Position numbers and translations under genes: made by a program. A stretch of DNA of 64,000 bases from Platycnemis pennipes. Taxonomy: Eukaryota > Arthropoda > Insecta > Odonata > Platycnemididae. Below, in pieces: positions 1 to 12,599 of the stretch. The stretch is taken from assembly GCA_933228895.1 (NCBI GenBank), contig OW121846.1:112981054-113045053 (forward strand), in the 5' to 3' direction. Below the pieces are notes generated by a model. The model did not search any database, was not told the DNA's origin, and saw nothing but the letters and a program-made list of their open reading frames with translations. Every line of letters starts with the position of its first letter. Position 1 is the first letter of the stretch.

Positions 1-559
1 CTGTGCTGTGCTGACATCAGTTCTTGATGGATCATTATGGATCCTAATGCAGCTTAATTATCCTCATGTAACTTCAAACAGGTCTACAACAAAAGAGCTA
101 AAAATTGATGTTGCACTTGAAAGAATCTAGACTAAAAATTCACACAATGGTTTGTTGTTCAAAAACATGAAAAAAGAGAAATTCCGGTGAACTTCAGGAC
201 ACCTGATGGCAAAGCAAAGTCATACATGAGGCTGAAACTACTATGAATGCTGGATACTCTCAACAGATGTGTTCATGTCAGTACTAGTGCCAAAGGTCTT
301 CACAGGACAATGCACCTTACCTGATAGTCAAATTGCAGCAATTGAGGTCTGGAATGGCCACCATCAGACTCGGAGGATAAAAGTAGGTATGCATTATTCA
401 AATATGTTTCCATTTTTTCATATGATGACGACATAAATTCATATTTTTGTGGTATGTTAGCCTAATAGACTCATTAAACCTTGGGGTAAAATCCATACAG
501 ATTGGCTGAACAGATTAAAGAATGATGTGTGTTCAGTCAAAACTTAATACTGCTGCTTG
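1..559. other. unassigned AT-rich sequence
   Basis: I see no recognisable coding domain, repeat or RNA here on either strand. Confidence 0.5.
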
Positions 560-750
560 TCGGCCCCGGTGGCGGCGTGGTTAAGTACTTGCCTGCTAAC
601 CTTAGGGTCACGGTTCGAGTCCCGCCTGAGTGGATTTTTTCAGGACATGGATGTGTGTGCTCGTCTGTTCTTGTTAATCGTTAAATACCCCGATGTATAG
701 GCCATAGGTGCTGTTTTCGGTGGTAATGGAAAATAAATAAAAATAAAATA
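560..750 (+). mobile_element. tRNA-derived SINE
   Basis: A tRNA-like head with an A-box-like TGGCGGCGTGGTTAAG and a perfect B box GGTTCGAGTCC at 612-622 is followed by an unrelated body and an A-rich tail made of AAATAAAT units (731-750). The head lacks a clean cloverleaf, so this is a SINE rather than a tRNA gene. No TSD could be fixed. Confidence 0.7.
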
Positions 751-999
751 CATCCAACACACCCTTAAGTGGAAGCACTGGAACACAGGTGAAGTAGCCT
801 ATAGTTTTACATGCATCATTAAAATAATTTATGAAGAAACAATTTGAGTTGTAGGCTGATGTTTTCCTCTGTGTCTTGGTGTATACTAATACTAATATCT
901 AAGGAAGTATTTGTACTGAGGCCAAAATATTTAGGATTTTTTTAAAACTAGGGTTAAAACTAGCTTCAGGAAAAATTATGAAAACGGGCAAAGGTGGGT

Positions 1000-1800
1000 G
1001 TGGGGCCTTGGTTGAGTTGAAATAGAATGACCTTGATGATACTGTGGTCATGGTGGAGACAGGAGGCTGCTTAAAGAATTCTCTAGTATACATGGAAAAG
1101 ATAATGACCAGATATATTTTGAAGGCCAGTAAAAAGAATACTAGGATTAATAGTAATCAGTAGAGGAGAAGAAGGTACGAACAACAAAGTTTGGGAAACA
1201 ACAGCTAGAAGGGGTGAGCAAGTATTCATTTAGGAAGCTGAATAACTAGCGATGAGTGAAGGAAGAGGGAAATAATCAGTAGAATAATAGCCCAGGCAAA
1301 CAGGGAATTCCATTGAAAGAAAAATCTGCTCACAGCCAGAAATACAAGCTTGGGAGTAATGAAACACTTCATTAGAACTTATATCTGAAGCATATCTTGA
1401 CTTTATGGACTTTATGGTAGGAGCAGCAGAAAAGATGAACGTGGAAGCATTCAAAATGTGGTACTTCAGAAGAATAATGAAGTTAAAGGGGTTTGACCAA
1501 GCAACTAATGAAGAAGTCCTAAGATGAGTGGGAGAAAAGAGAAGTCTTAAGAAAAATTTATGAAGAATACAGCATCATGGGCCATATCTTGAGGCCTGAT
1601 GAAGACAGTCTACTTGAGGGATAAGTGAATGGAAATAATAGAAAAGGAAGACCTCACATGAAATATACCTATAGCACAAGTTGCCAAGGATATAAAAGAC
1701 AATTAGGTGAATATGAAAAAGTTAGCTGGTAGGATAAGCAAGTGAAAAGCTGGGACAAACCAATCTTATGAGTTTTTGTGATTGATAATGATTTTCATGC
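1000..1800 (+). mobile_element. LINE-B remnant, reverse transcriptase 3' part
   Basis: Degenerate reading frames keep a DDTVVMVETGG segment (degraded FADD motif, about 1035-1075), then the C-terminal block with RRIMK, TNEEVL and ILRPDED equivalents (1440-1620), and a 3' end resembling the copy at 15990-16850. Several stops and frameshifts are present, so it is not functional. Confidence 0.65.
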
Positions 1801-2934
1801 TTATTATGATGTGATAATGATACAAATCTGCAGAGAGATTGGTATGGTGTCTGAAGAAATGGGGCCTCACAACCAGAAGGACAGTTGAGCTGGTGCTCAA
1901 CTTTAAACTAGAAAGCTACAGGGAAATACTTTTTATTTCAGTGATTCTTCCTCTCCCCCTCTGCACCAAACTGACAAAAACTTCTACACCAAACTGACAA
2001 ATACTGACATTACAATAACAATTTTAATCTGCAGATTGGCTAGTTATAAATGCTTTGAAATACAAAATTTCACTAGCAGAGTACCTTCATTTAAGTCCTT
2101 TTCAGCACCTGCAATTTGGTAAACAAAGAGACTGTTCAACTTGCATCTGCATGCCTACAGGCATTTTAAATGTATAGGCACATAAATAAACTATTTGGCT
2201 ACTAAGGAGTTGCAGATGGTATTTATTCCACTGAAAATTGTCCTGAAATTTTCAGTTTTGCATGTTTATATGTCAGTTATTTTTCAAACACAAATGCAAA
2301 TGGTATGAAATGAATAGCAGAATCATGAGAAATAAAACTGCACACCATTTTTTATGGTGCGTGCTCAGCACATGGAGGGTGCCAGAGTGGAGTGGTGAAC
2401 TTTTAACTATTTCGATGCCTCACTCAAGTACCACAGATGCTATACATTAAATGTTCACTCACATACTAAGGTTAATGCTATGCTGAGAACCTGTTTATTG
2501 CCATACGTTATTTTGAAATTGAAATATGTCACATCACCTGACAATTATTTTCCCCGTGCAAAACATAGAGAATTATAAGGGACTGGTAAGATAATTTGTT
2601 GGTGGTTTCTGCGTGAAAGATTTTATGAAAAACCAGTGGTCTGAACGGTTTTTTAATTACTACGCCCTACATCGGGTGAAATCCGCACAACAGGGTAGAG
2701 GGCACATCTCCTCTCCTTGCACGGGCTGCATAGTGCCTCCCATAGATATGGTCAGCAGCGTCGGTAGTGGGGGGCAGGGGGCCATACGCCACCCCCCCCC
2801 CCCCCAGAATTTGCCCCGGGCCCTTGATAAATGAGTCTTCATTAATAAAAATTAAATTTCACTTGTTTCCAGCTTGCCTTTTCCCTTCTGACGCATATTC
2901 TACCACCTTCATCCTCCTACCAAGGTAGGCCCCT
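1801..2934. other. unassigned sequence with a C homopolymer
   Basis: No recognisable gene. A run of about 15 C lies near 2791-2805, and a partly GC-rich patch surrounds it. Confidence 0.5.
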
Positions 2935-3090
2935 CCCAGCGAATATAGTTCCGACGCCCCTGGATATGGTGACCAGTAAATCACACAGGTTGGGTCCACC
3001 TGGACTCGTCCTTTGAGACCTACAGGATTCAAACCGGTTCATGCCGACTGAGCAACCAGCTCACTGTGCTATGCCACCACTTCGCTACAT
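2935..3090 (-). mobile_element. tRNA-derived SINE fragment
   Basis: On the minus strand an A-box-like TGGCATAGCACAGTGAGC (3058-3076) precedes a B box GGTTTGAATCC (3025-3035) at tRNA-like spacing. The 3' end is not defined. Confidence 0.5.
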
Positions 3091-4660
3091 GAAATACCAA
3101 GTTGATAGGTTCGCAATAAACGAATAAAGTATCAAAATCATAGGCCAACACAATTATTACGGTGATCACACTACATTCAAACATACTTCTCACATAGAAT
3201 GGAAACTTCATGACAACAATAGTTTAAAACGTCCTCTTCACGAGTCAGGAAGAAAATGAAACTGGGATTAAAGAAACTGGACACAAGTTGCTCAACGTTT
3301 TTATGCGAGTTGCTTGTTCCAAGATAGACATAGGTATGGCTTCAAAACTATCAACAAACATTGCGCTACCGCCGACAGAGAAATCTCTTGTCGAAGGATT
3401 TCAAAATTAGTAGCAGGCACGTCATCAACCACAGTCGGTGACTCAAGGGTAACCGACTCATATGAACTGAGCATTCCAAATGAAGTTATAATCGCATTCA
3501 CACTATCACTGGCAAAATCTGGTATTTAAGTACAATCGTGTGCGCTATGGATGATCTTATGAGATTTGATAACAGTGACAGCTTAGGTTTAGAAGAACAA
3601 AAAAAAGTGATTCCTTGCACCGATTTTACGGCTAAAACCCTAACCTCATCATTACACATAAGGGAAACACAATACACCACTCACCCATTCGTCCTGGCTT
3701 CACTGGCACGCTATTCCACCGACATACAATACGTTGCTGCCCATACACTCACTGCCTCGTTCTTCGACGTCCGGCCAGGCGAACTCCATCTAACCGCGCA
3801 TGCGCGCTCACGAGGGTTCATTTCGTTGGTGAAAGAATTCCAGCGAGGGGATACTATATACATACTGCGATCATTGCGATAAACTGACAGAATATCTGCA
3901 ACCGGATGGAGCACACTTTTATGAAAGCATTTTGGAAAATAAATGAACTCAGAAAAATATGAAGACCCCCAAGAAAACTTATTACTGACTGCAAAAAATA
4001 ATGACAGACGACGTATTTATAACCTCTGATGCCCCCGGCGGAATCTAGAATGAGGCCCCCAATGTTATAGTCTTTTACAACTATATTTACAATTCCTCTC
4101 TTGCGAGGCCCCCGGTGTCCGCCAGGTACGCCATATGGTAAATACGGCCCCGACGACGAGCTAAAAATCCTTAGGTCAGCTTTGCCGGTCGGGTTGCAAC
4201 CCTCTCGTGCATTCGCATCTTCAGGAGCGCAGCGGACGAATTTGCATAAATGCAGAAAAAATAAGGATGCATTGGATGTAATAATTTATTCGAACTTGGA
4301 ACTTAGTGGTGGCGGTAAAATATAAATGGAGAGAGAGAATGCCTGGCAACAGCAAGCGTTTAGTTTGTCATATGATTTCTCTGAATGAACAAGTAGTTTT
4401 CCAAAGGGTGCCTCTAAAAAGAGTTACCAAAGCCAGCAAAGAAACTTCGGAAGCTACTACACTATCGCGATTAATTTTTATAGGGTGAAAAAGGAAGCGT
4501 TTTGTAATGCGGTATAGCGCCTAGAAACTGAGGCTTGACGAACATGTAAAAAAAGCGTATGGAAATATGTCTAGCCTCCCACCGCACCATTTAGTGCTGG
4601 ACTCTATTGCAATGCTTTGTGCTAAAGCTCATTACGTTGGGATGAAGAATTAAACTTTTA
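3091..4660. other. unassigned sequence, small overlapping ORFs
   Basis: A few ORFs of 60-114 codons overlap on both strands between 3300 and 3900, and a CpG-richer patch lies near 3770-3830. None shows a recognisable domain, and no coherent exon structure could be built. Confidence 0.4.
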
Positions 4661-4669
4661 ACAAGAAAG

Positions 4670-4960
4670 AAATTGAACGACTCATATCGGAAAGCTTGTC
4701 ATGAACAATTTAAAATTATTCTAGAGCGTCCATTCTCCAGCCTTTCCACATGGAGTATCTCCGGGTCAAACATGCAGTGGTGTGCTGTGTCCAAAAGGCG
4801 TTTGGCCACGAGGGAAGACGAGTCTCCTTTCTCCCAACATTTACGATGTTCAGTCATACGGATGGAAAAGTTCCTGTCTGCCTGATAGAGCACTTTGCAC
4901 AATCACTGTACATTAAATCTTGTACACTCCCAACTGGACGGTGGGGTGAAATCGGTCCTT
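4670..4960 (-). mobile_element. Penelope-like element, GIY-YIG endonuclease remnant
   Basis: Minus-strand frames give a broken GVYKI...C..C segment, a degraded (Y)IGQTGR-like RQTGTF, then FSIRMTEHRKCWE, AKRLLDTAHH and PEILHVERLENGR. This order (GVYKI, YIGQT, EH, LL-T-H, ILH) is that of the GIY-YIG domain at the C-terminus of Penelope-like retroelements. At least one frameshift splits it at about 4880. The RT part is not visible nearby. Confidence 0.65.
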
Positions 4961-5809
4961 TGAGTTGCACAGGAGGCTACCCAACGTTAATGGGTTGTAA
5001 AAAGAGATTTTAAGTGTGTCTTTTGGAACTTTTGGAAGCTAAGAGGAATTTAGCTATTTTGGAAGAGAGGTTGGCGATATAAAGTAATCCACGCCACTTC
5101 CTAGGTTCCGGTAGGGGCGCTGAGAGAGTTTAAATTTTAGTGATGGCTAACTTCTAGCGTTTTTTACGCAGAATGCTATCCATTATATGCCTCCATATGC
5201 ATTATATAGCCATTTACATAAGTAATGTGTCTAATTATCTCCAGCTCTCTGTGAAACTCAAACTCAGCTGGAGTAAGCTCAGCTCACTTACTCACTCATA
5301 AAACTCTGCTAATAACGTCAGTCATAGTCATTGATTATCACTTTTTGTTCAACTACATACATTTGAACGACTTAAGAATCATCGTTATTTAAACGTTATT
5401 CCTATTAACGTTCATCCTATACAGCATTAACGGAAAAACTATTTGTATGGTTACGTTTATTTTCGATGTCTTAAATATTTAAACTTACTGGTTTCTGTTT
5501 TGGTTAGGATAAATTTCCGGCCGCATCTCTTTCACGAACGGAATATCAATATCCCCAAGATCCTCTTGATTCAGTGGCCTAGTGAATAAAAGTATGCAAA
5601 CGTGCTAAGATTGAAAACATGAATGTATGGTATCATGTTAATCGAATGCGCCTTCTTCTTGCGTTTTCTTCCCGCTACGGTTTTCTAAGTACTTCAAGAA
5701 TTTCAAAGCTCGAGTGAGGCCAACATATGGGAAACGAACAATGGTGAGAAGTCGACGGAAATCAGACAAAGCTATTAGTCATAAAAACTAAAAAAAAGCT
5801 GAAGTTATA
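4961..5809. other. unassigned sequence
   Basis: No recognisable coding or repeat signal on either strand. Confidence 0.4.
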
Positions 5810-7246
5810 ACCCACATAGCACTCAAGCAGGATTCCAGCCTGTATTTTGGCTGAGAGAATACAGCTGGATTCCAGATTGAATGCGCGGCTAATTGTTATG
5901 AGCCATAAATTTCTGACTGGTGTAATCTCTCAGCAGCTCCGCTTTTGTAGCTGGATCATTCCTTGGCAATTAGATCAGGTGATTGCCCTTAGGGTACCCG
6001 ATTTTTACCAAACTTGGCAAAACTCTATCATTTGATAGGAAAATGGAAACTCCAAAGCCTTTAGTTCAAATAGTCTCGAAGATATAAAATGTGCAGTCTT
6101 TTATGCAAAATTTGCATTTTGCAACGTTGCAGTTTCTCGTAAACGGTTGCATATTATGCAAAATGGCTCCATAGTTTCCTTTTTACAATCAAATAATGAC
6201 GCTTTGCCAAGTTTGGTCAAAATTGGTTCCCCTAAGGGTCATTTTTGCCGATTTTTTGGTCGAATTCACGTGGAATGACCCAGCTCCTTCTTTTTTTTCT
6301 TGTTTGCCATTCGGTTCAATTCAAACTTCTGTTTCCTCCTTTTCGCGGAGTGTACCTAACTCCTCTAATATCCCTGCCTCTTGAACTCAATAAAATCCTT
6401 TGTTTTCGGTTATTCTGAGCTGTAGTATTCAACAGGTTATGGTCCAAGGACGACATCCAAACTCCACCACTGATTAAAATGACTGTTTTTTGCTGGAAAC
6501 AGCGTTTTTCCGTCTGCAAAATTAGCTTCTCGTAAGTCACGTTGCAAGGTGATGGTTTTGGAAACTCGTGTGTCACGAGAGCTATAATGACTGGTCATCA
6601 GTCATTCCGAACTGTTTCTGTCGAAGTGGTTTGTGAGGCGTTGTTCTAAGAAATGGCATTGGGTGACGGCAATGAGTGTAGGGACGAAAAAGCCTTGACA
6701 GATTTTTGCCTTATGGTCCACCCTGTAAAGAAACCTCATATTAGGCCAGTAATACAGCCAAGGACACCTGGGATGCTTTCCCTAGGGTTATAACGATAGG
6801 GTAATTGGCGGCATGCGTCTCTGCTTCAATGAATACATTAAATTGAAATACCTTCTGTCCATGGATAGCTCTGTTAGTAAGGTGATAATGTTGCGACAAA
6901 AGATGAAAGGAATTGGTGAAAGGATAATTGAAATTTTTTGCGTGCAATTTTTATTCAGGGGTTGCCCTTCTTTTTGAGGATAAATGTTGCTTGCAATGTT
7001 ATTCGTTTGCAACCGATGTTCTCCTTAACATTCTTATCCAGGGCAGGAATATTTAATACTAATTCATCCCAACTAAACTTTTCAAACCTGAATCCTAGCT
7101 GAACTCCAGCTTGAATGTGAGCCTCCATTGCAGCTGAACAGTGTGACCCGAGCGAATTAAATTGGAAATCCGCTTGGCAATTCCAGTGTCCAAGCTAGAA
7201 ATGTGTAAAAAGCCCAGCTGGAATGAAACTTGGTTGCTATCTGGGT
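5810..7246. mobile_element. non-autonomous TIR element, about 1.44 kb
   Basis: The ends form an imperfect inverted repeat: ACCCACATAGCACTCAAG at 5810 and, on the other strand from 7246, ACCCAGATAGCAACCAAG; 23 of the first 30 positions match. Both subterminal regions are rich in ATTCCAGC/GCTGGAAT motifs (5830-5875 and 7090-7225). There is no transposase. No clear TSD was found, so the superfamily is open. Confidence 0.5.
5949..6285. mobile_element. fold-back element nested in the TIR element
   Basis: Long imperfect inverted arms of about 100-115 bp: AGCTGGATCATTCC at 5949 pairs with GGAATGACCCAGCT ending at 6285. Inside, CCCTTAGGG and ACCAAACTTGGCAAA occur on the left and their complements on the right. 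It could fold into a long hairpin. Confidence 0.6.
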
Positions 7247-7364
7247 GCATGGGATGTAATTTATTCGATTGCTGTTATTTCCTCGCCGATATCAATTATT
7301 TATTTTTTCTAGAAGGCCTAAGATATTACTGAATCGTGCAAAATGTTTAGTTTGGATCAAATTA

Positions 7365-7835
7365 AAAACCTACTTACAGCTGGGAATACAAGCTTGGAAG
7401 TAAGAAAACTTATTAACTACAACCCATATCCAGAGCATGCTACTACGGCAGTGAGGCTGGTGCGATACAACAGCAGAGAAATAAAGAATGGAAGCATGTG
7501 GTATTGCACAAGAATGATGAAGATAAAATGGATTGACCAAGCAATTAACGATGACGTTCTGAGAAGAGTGGAAGAAAAGCGAAGTATGACGTAGCATTTA
7601 AAAAGGAAAATGGGACAACCTGATCAGCCAAATCTTAAGACCAAGAAGGTTTGATGAAGATCGCTTTAGAGGGAAAGGTGAGCGAGAAAAATGGCATAAG
7701 AAGGACACACATGAAACTAACGGAGCAAACAGTGAAGAATGTCAGAGTAAATAGATAAGTGACAAATATAAAATTTGCTACTAAAAAGATGTGTCAGAGC
7801 AATTTTAGGATTGATGACTTTTGCCAGTGAGAGAA
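7365..7835 (+). mobile_element. LINE-B remnant, RT C-terminal block
   Basis: Frame fragments LLTAGNTSLEVRKLI, MKIKWIDQAINDDVLRR and later LRPRRFDEDRFRGK equivalents align with the 16-kb copy, with an internal deletion between about 7410 and 7480 and stops near 7595. Confidence 0.65.
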
Positions 7836-8194
7836 ACAACGACATAATATTTTAGTAACTACGAAAGTTAAAAAATTCATATTAAAACATATTCGATTCA
7901 TTTTGTCATAAATAACTACGTATCTAGTTGTAAATAGTTGATGCCATTCCCTACTGTGATAACTTACGGAGTAAACAGATGCATAAAATTATCGGGTGTG
8001 GTTAGCTGTCTGATGTGATTCTTCACTTATTTGGTGCTAGTGGTATTACATTCTTCTTAGGAGACTGTTCTCTTTTTTATTAATTGCATAATCTCAGACG
8101 TCAGTTTACAGCAATCAGTAGGTATCCTAGATTTTGGGATCGTCTCTCCCATACTTTTTTGCGTTGCTTTTGTAAAGGCGTCCACCACTTGGCC

Positions 8195-8325
8195 AAATAC
8201 TGCAAGCATTCGAAATGTGGTGTTATAAGAATGATGAGGATTAAGTGGTGCGATCGAGTGATTAACGAAGAAGTCCTGAGAAGAGTGGGAGGAAAGAGAA
8301 GTCTTCTGAAACCTTTGGAAACTTA
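8195..8325 (+). mobile_element. LINE-B fragment
   Basis: Short segment encoding MMRIKWCDRVINEEVLRRVGGKRSLL, split here over a fragment of about 130 bp. It matches the LINE-B C-terminal block; flanks do not. Confidence 0.6.
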
Positions 8326-9190
8326 CGAATTACTAATACGACTTTAAAAAGGATAATTTCAAGAATAAGGGATCACATTCAAGAAAGAGCTACCAAATTT
8401 CGGAAAGCCATTACTCTTATAAGGTAAGCAAATGGAGAAATTATATTTTAAGAGTAATTTATTCCGGCATTTCCTGCTTCTTCTTCGACGCACTGTCACG
8501 ATGGCAGCGCCCTCTTACCCAGATGATCTGACCGAGCTACTTCTCAACCTCCGATAGATTACTTCACACTCGACCTGATCTTGGGCGTTGCTTACATGTT
8601 AGGCTGCCTAAAGGCCAAGCAGCTGTGAAGATAATGCTCGACAGAGAACTGACTCTTCGAGGAGCTCAGGGAGTGTGTCCTCAGTGGAGGGGGCAGCAAT
8701 GCACTGCATCAAATAACCGTACCGACGAGCGTTGCTCGACCTTACCGGTAGCGTTACATAAGTTATGAGCGCTGACTGAGAATGCTCGCGTTTATTGTGT
8801 AGGTAAATGTGGATTCGTGTGTTAAGTATCCTCAATAGGGGGGAATATGCTAACCAGCGGGATATTTTTTCATGGCGCATCCGTGGACTCCTAGCGTAAA
8901 GCCTTTTCCTTAAGTAGTAGAAGTAGAGGAAGACCTGGCCTCCCAGGAAAACGCACCTGAATGATTCGAAAAGGTCACAACTACACTATTCGCATTATTT
9001 TGAGATTTGACGTTTTATTTCACTTGTTTACTGACTTAACATGCAATCAAGTATACGAAAGGAAGCAGCTTCATAATTCCAACAAAATAAAAAAAAATAT
9101 TCCAGAAAAAAATTAAGTTCCAGAAATTTACAAAAAATCAGAAATTAATAAAATAATTCTGAAATATAATTAAAGAAAATTAGCACAGCA
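8326..9190. other. unassigned sequence
   Basis: A 90-codon minus-strand ORF at 8608-8880 has no recognisable domain. Nothing else seen. Confidence 0.4.
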
Positions 9191-9199
9191 TATCATAAA

Positions 9200-9760
9200 T
9201 GAAAGACAATAGCACTGAAAAAATATCAAAATCCAAGTCTCTATCCAAATCCAAAACTCTAGATATCAGATTTAAGTTATGGACTGACATTAGTCAATGG
9301 TCTTTATCATCTTCAATTATGACTTGGTCATCTGCAATATGTGCTTGCCTTACAGTCGCTTTCATTCTGCTTCTAATGGCATGGTAATTTTCTTTTCCTT
9401 CCACAGATTGCTTTTTTTAGTACTCCCTGTATGTTCCGTATTTATGCTCAATGGCTTATTTTATTTCCTTATTTCAGATTTTTAAACCTCTTTTCGCCTA
9501 TTTTTGATCTCATGCCTATTACTTCATTTCCTATTTGTATTATGGCGTTTGCAATATTCTCCATTCTTCGTTTATGCCTTTAGGTGTTCCTTGGAGTAGT
9601 TGAGTTAGTCTTTTTTGCATAAATTTCGGATACTTTCTCCCTATAGTAGGTGTATTTTATAGACTTTGTCATCTCTTTTGCACTTTTGAAGTCCTGTTTT
9701 CTTTTCCATCTAGACTATAACCGAATCTTGGATTTCACTAAATAATGATCTGGAGAGGAC
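9200..9760 (-). mobile_element. LINE remnant (RT linker region)
   Basis: On the minus strand there are a NIANAIIQIGNEVIG segment (about 9550), then a degraded YHAIRSRMKATVRQAHIADDQV stretch across 9410-9310, reminiscent of the linker between endonuclease and RT plus a FADDQ-like string. Many stops. The assignment is tentative. Confidence 0.35.
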
Positions 9761-9770
9761 CAGCAAAATC

Positions 9771-12265
9771 AAAATGGATCGCACCTACGAGAATTCATAC
9801 CTCATAATTAATTAAAAGTCACGAGCACATTTTTTCCGAAAAAGGAAATAAACAAATTCACATGGTCTGCAAGAGGTTATCGGTCTCTCATCGATTATGT
9901 GATTTTCAATAAAAAACCAACACCATGGATCTTAGATACTCTTGTATACAGAGGTAGAGATATCAGCACGGAGGAAACGGTTCCATGGAAGACATCCATT
10001 TCGCTGTCGCTGCAATCGCGTGTCCACCCACTGGCGCAGTTCTGGGGACCTTTTCGTAGGCTGGAACACATCCTTGCGGCTTAGGAAAGTTTGCTCCCGT
10101 GGTGAAGAGTTCCATCACTGACTGGCTGTAGCCGGGTTAAGGGCAGGGCGTAGTAAAGGCATCGACACAGTTAAGGCATATTTTAGGCATCGCAAGCGAT
10201 CGTATGAGACATCATCGGATTCTAACTCAGGATACTTCTTCGTCTCGTTAGGTGAGTTGCTTTGTGTCACTAGATGTCGCTTTCATATGATTTGGCAGAG
10301 AGACAAAAAAATAAAACTAAGGTTCATTCATTTTGTTGTAAATCTATTGTAAATATTATAATTTATTCATTTAAACTATTCATAATTATTACAAAAACTG
10401 TTCTGTATGGCGTCGTTACTAACCCCAAAGATACACCTCCATTGGCTCAGCAATACGCAGCTCAATCATATAAATTCTCTGAGAAAATTAAGTGATATCG
10501 TTTATTGCAAAAATTGATGAATATTGGCCCATCTAAAATTTTAATATGATTGGTAATGGAACAATGACACATGACACCAAATTCACCCATCAATGGAATA
10601 TAGCTTTGGAAAATTGATAGGCATGAGAAAAATGACGCATGACACCAAATTCACCCACCAGTGGAATATACCTATGGAAAATTTCAATTTCCGGACTGAA
10701 AAATAATGTTTTGAATTTTGGCCAGCATCTTTCGATTTCCGTCCACCTTGCAATGATGTCCCAAATGTGTCTCCGTGGTGGGCGGGTATATCACGGGGGA
10801 CGAAATAGCCACGTTAATGGAAGAGAATATCTTCCACCAAAGAAAAAAGATTTCTCCCGAACACGGGTGGGTGATAGAGAGTCATGAGCACATGTCAGCA
10901 CTTCCTAGGGTTGAAATGTGCTTAAGAAGTCGAGACGCTGAAAAAGGTGTCTGCTCGGCTTCCTTATTACAAAAGTATTGTCAGCAAAAGTGCTTTGCTA
11001 CCTTGACAATAGTTGAGTGTGGAAATTTAGTTTTTTGACCGAACTTATTAGTCCCGGGTGAGACATGTTAGGCTAATAAAATATTTTTCGAGGAAATGCA
11101 TTTCCTTAAGGAGGGCTCTATATTGGGCTGCAGATACGCGTTTCCATACAACGGCTTTATTTTTGTACCTGGACACTTGAAATTTGTTCATTCCGTACAA
11201 AAAATTTGCTTTTTGACTTGTGTGGAATGCAATTTTCATAGGGAAATTAGTTGACTTGTAAGAAGTAGTCAACTTTCCCCGTTTCTCTTATTTTCGGCGG
11301 TTGTTTTGCGAAGCCGGGAAAGCGAAACGAGGAATCACCTTCCACTCACTTCCAACATTGATCCACCACAAGTTAAATTGTGCGTGATGATTCAATATTA
11401 AGGCCAAAATTCGCCATTAATTCATCGACCGCGCCAAAATTACTTCTCTGTTCTGTTTTTGGCCAATATTGCGTCGTAATTTTGGCGCATAACGCGGCAG
11501 CGCAGTCGCTATATGATTCAGAATAGCAGACTTGTTATACCGTCGTGTTCTCGATCTGGCTCTACAGCATCTGTAATGCCTTCTCCACCTTAATTTCCAA
11601 TATTCCTGGACAATTATTTATCGTTATCTACGTTATTTCCCTGTTCAAGACTAAGCGTGTTGATTTATTATCATTGCCATTTAGTTTTCTTCTTCCACAT
11701 GCACTAAATATCTACTTTTAATCACTTACTTTCCTGACTTTCCCTCGCTGCACGATAGCCAGATAGGAGTCTAACAATTGAACACAGTGCACCCAATCCC
11801 CCTCCGACGCATCTCCATCTCCTCATATTACCTTCTCAATCACTTTTCTCTCTCTATTTACCTTCTAAGATACTGTTTATTTCATAAAATCTTCTTTCAT
11901 CCGGTTCTATGTTACCCTCTTCTTTCCTCAAATTTCCGTTCCATTTCAGCTGTCATCCAAAGCGTCATAATCCCTCTAGTGCCAGCTATTCTTAATGTTT
12001 CTCTGCTCAAATCTTTCACCCGTCTTTATTTTTCCCAGTCTTTATTCTCTGTTCATCCTCCCACAGGTTCGTTCCACTATCTATCTACCAGCTTCTGGTA
12101 TTTCCTTTTTCCATTTCATTTTCCGTCTCACTTAATTTTCCTTCCCCTTCATGTCTGAATAGCACTAAACCTTTCGTTAAAATAACTTATGGTTATAAAC
12201 CTCATCTGCACCAAGTTAACTTCGTGAATTTTTCATACCTTTTCTAAGTCGTTCATCAGTATGTA
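9771..12265. other. unassigned sequence; two-unit tandem repeat inside
   Basis: No gene recognised. A direct duplication with a 68-bp period lies at about 10564-10690 (ATGACACATGACACCAAATT and ATGACGCATGACACCAAATT). 11770-12170 is pyrimidine-rich and gives a 126-codon ORF of low-complexity character. Confidence 0.4.
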
Positions 12266-12269
12266 ATCT

Positions 12270-12430
12270 TACTCTTTGTGTCACATAGAATTACCTATGA
12301 GCATCTGCCCCTACATCTGAGTGTTTTGTCGAGAGCAATGGAGCACAGTACTCCGTTGGTCGGATGGGACGTTAAGCCCCCTCTTGGTGCCTTTCGTTTA
12401 GAGCAGGCTAATGCTAACAACGGCTTTCTC
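12270..12430 (+). mobile_element. SINE-like repeat, copy 1
   Basis: Shares with 56455-56665 the conserved order CAGTACTCCGT, CGGATGGGACGTTAAG and TGGTGCCTTTCGTTTAGAGC, in the same orientation. The tRNA-like head is visible only in the second copy. Confidence 0.6.
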
Positions 12431-12599
12431 TACAACGTTTCTCATTTCCATTCATCGATATCCTATTACCTATCCTCCCCGTCTGAAGCACCTATGAGTG
12501 TGGGCATAGAGTTGAGAACACGGATCTGCCATATTTTTTGGAAATGTAAATTATTTTTCCTGACGACTATTGCTTTTTCAACGTGATCACTCTCGTTAA

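Noticed and set aside
560..640. tRNA gene (Ser-like anticodon region)
   Set aside because: The B box is perfect, but stems do not pair as a cloverleaf and an A-rich SINE tail follows.
2613..2842. Overlapping ORFs on both strands across the C homopolymer
   Set aside because: They are made of the homopolymer and GC-rich patch; composition explains them.
11778..12158. 126-codon Ser/Leu/Phe-rich ORF
   Set aside because: Low-complexity pyrimidine-rich DNA; no domain and no splice context.
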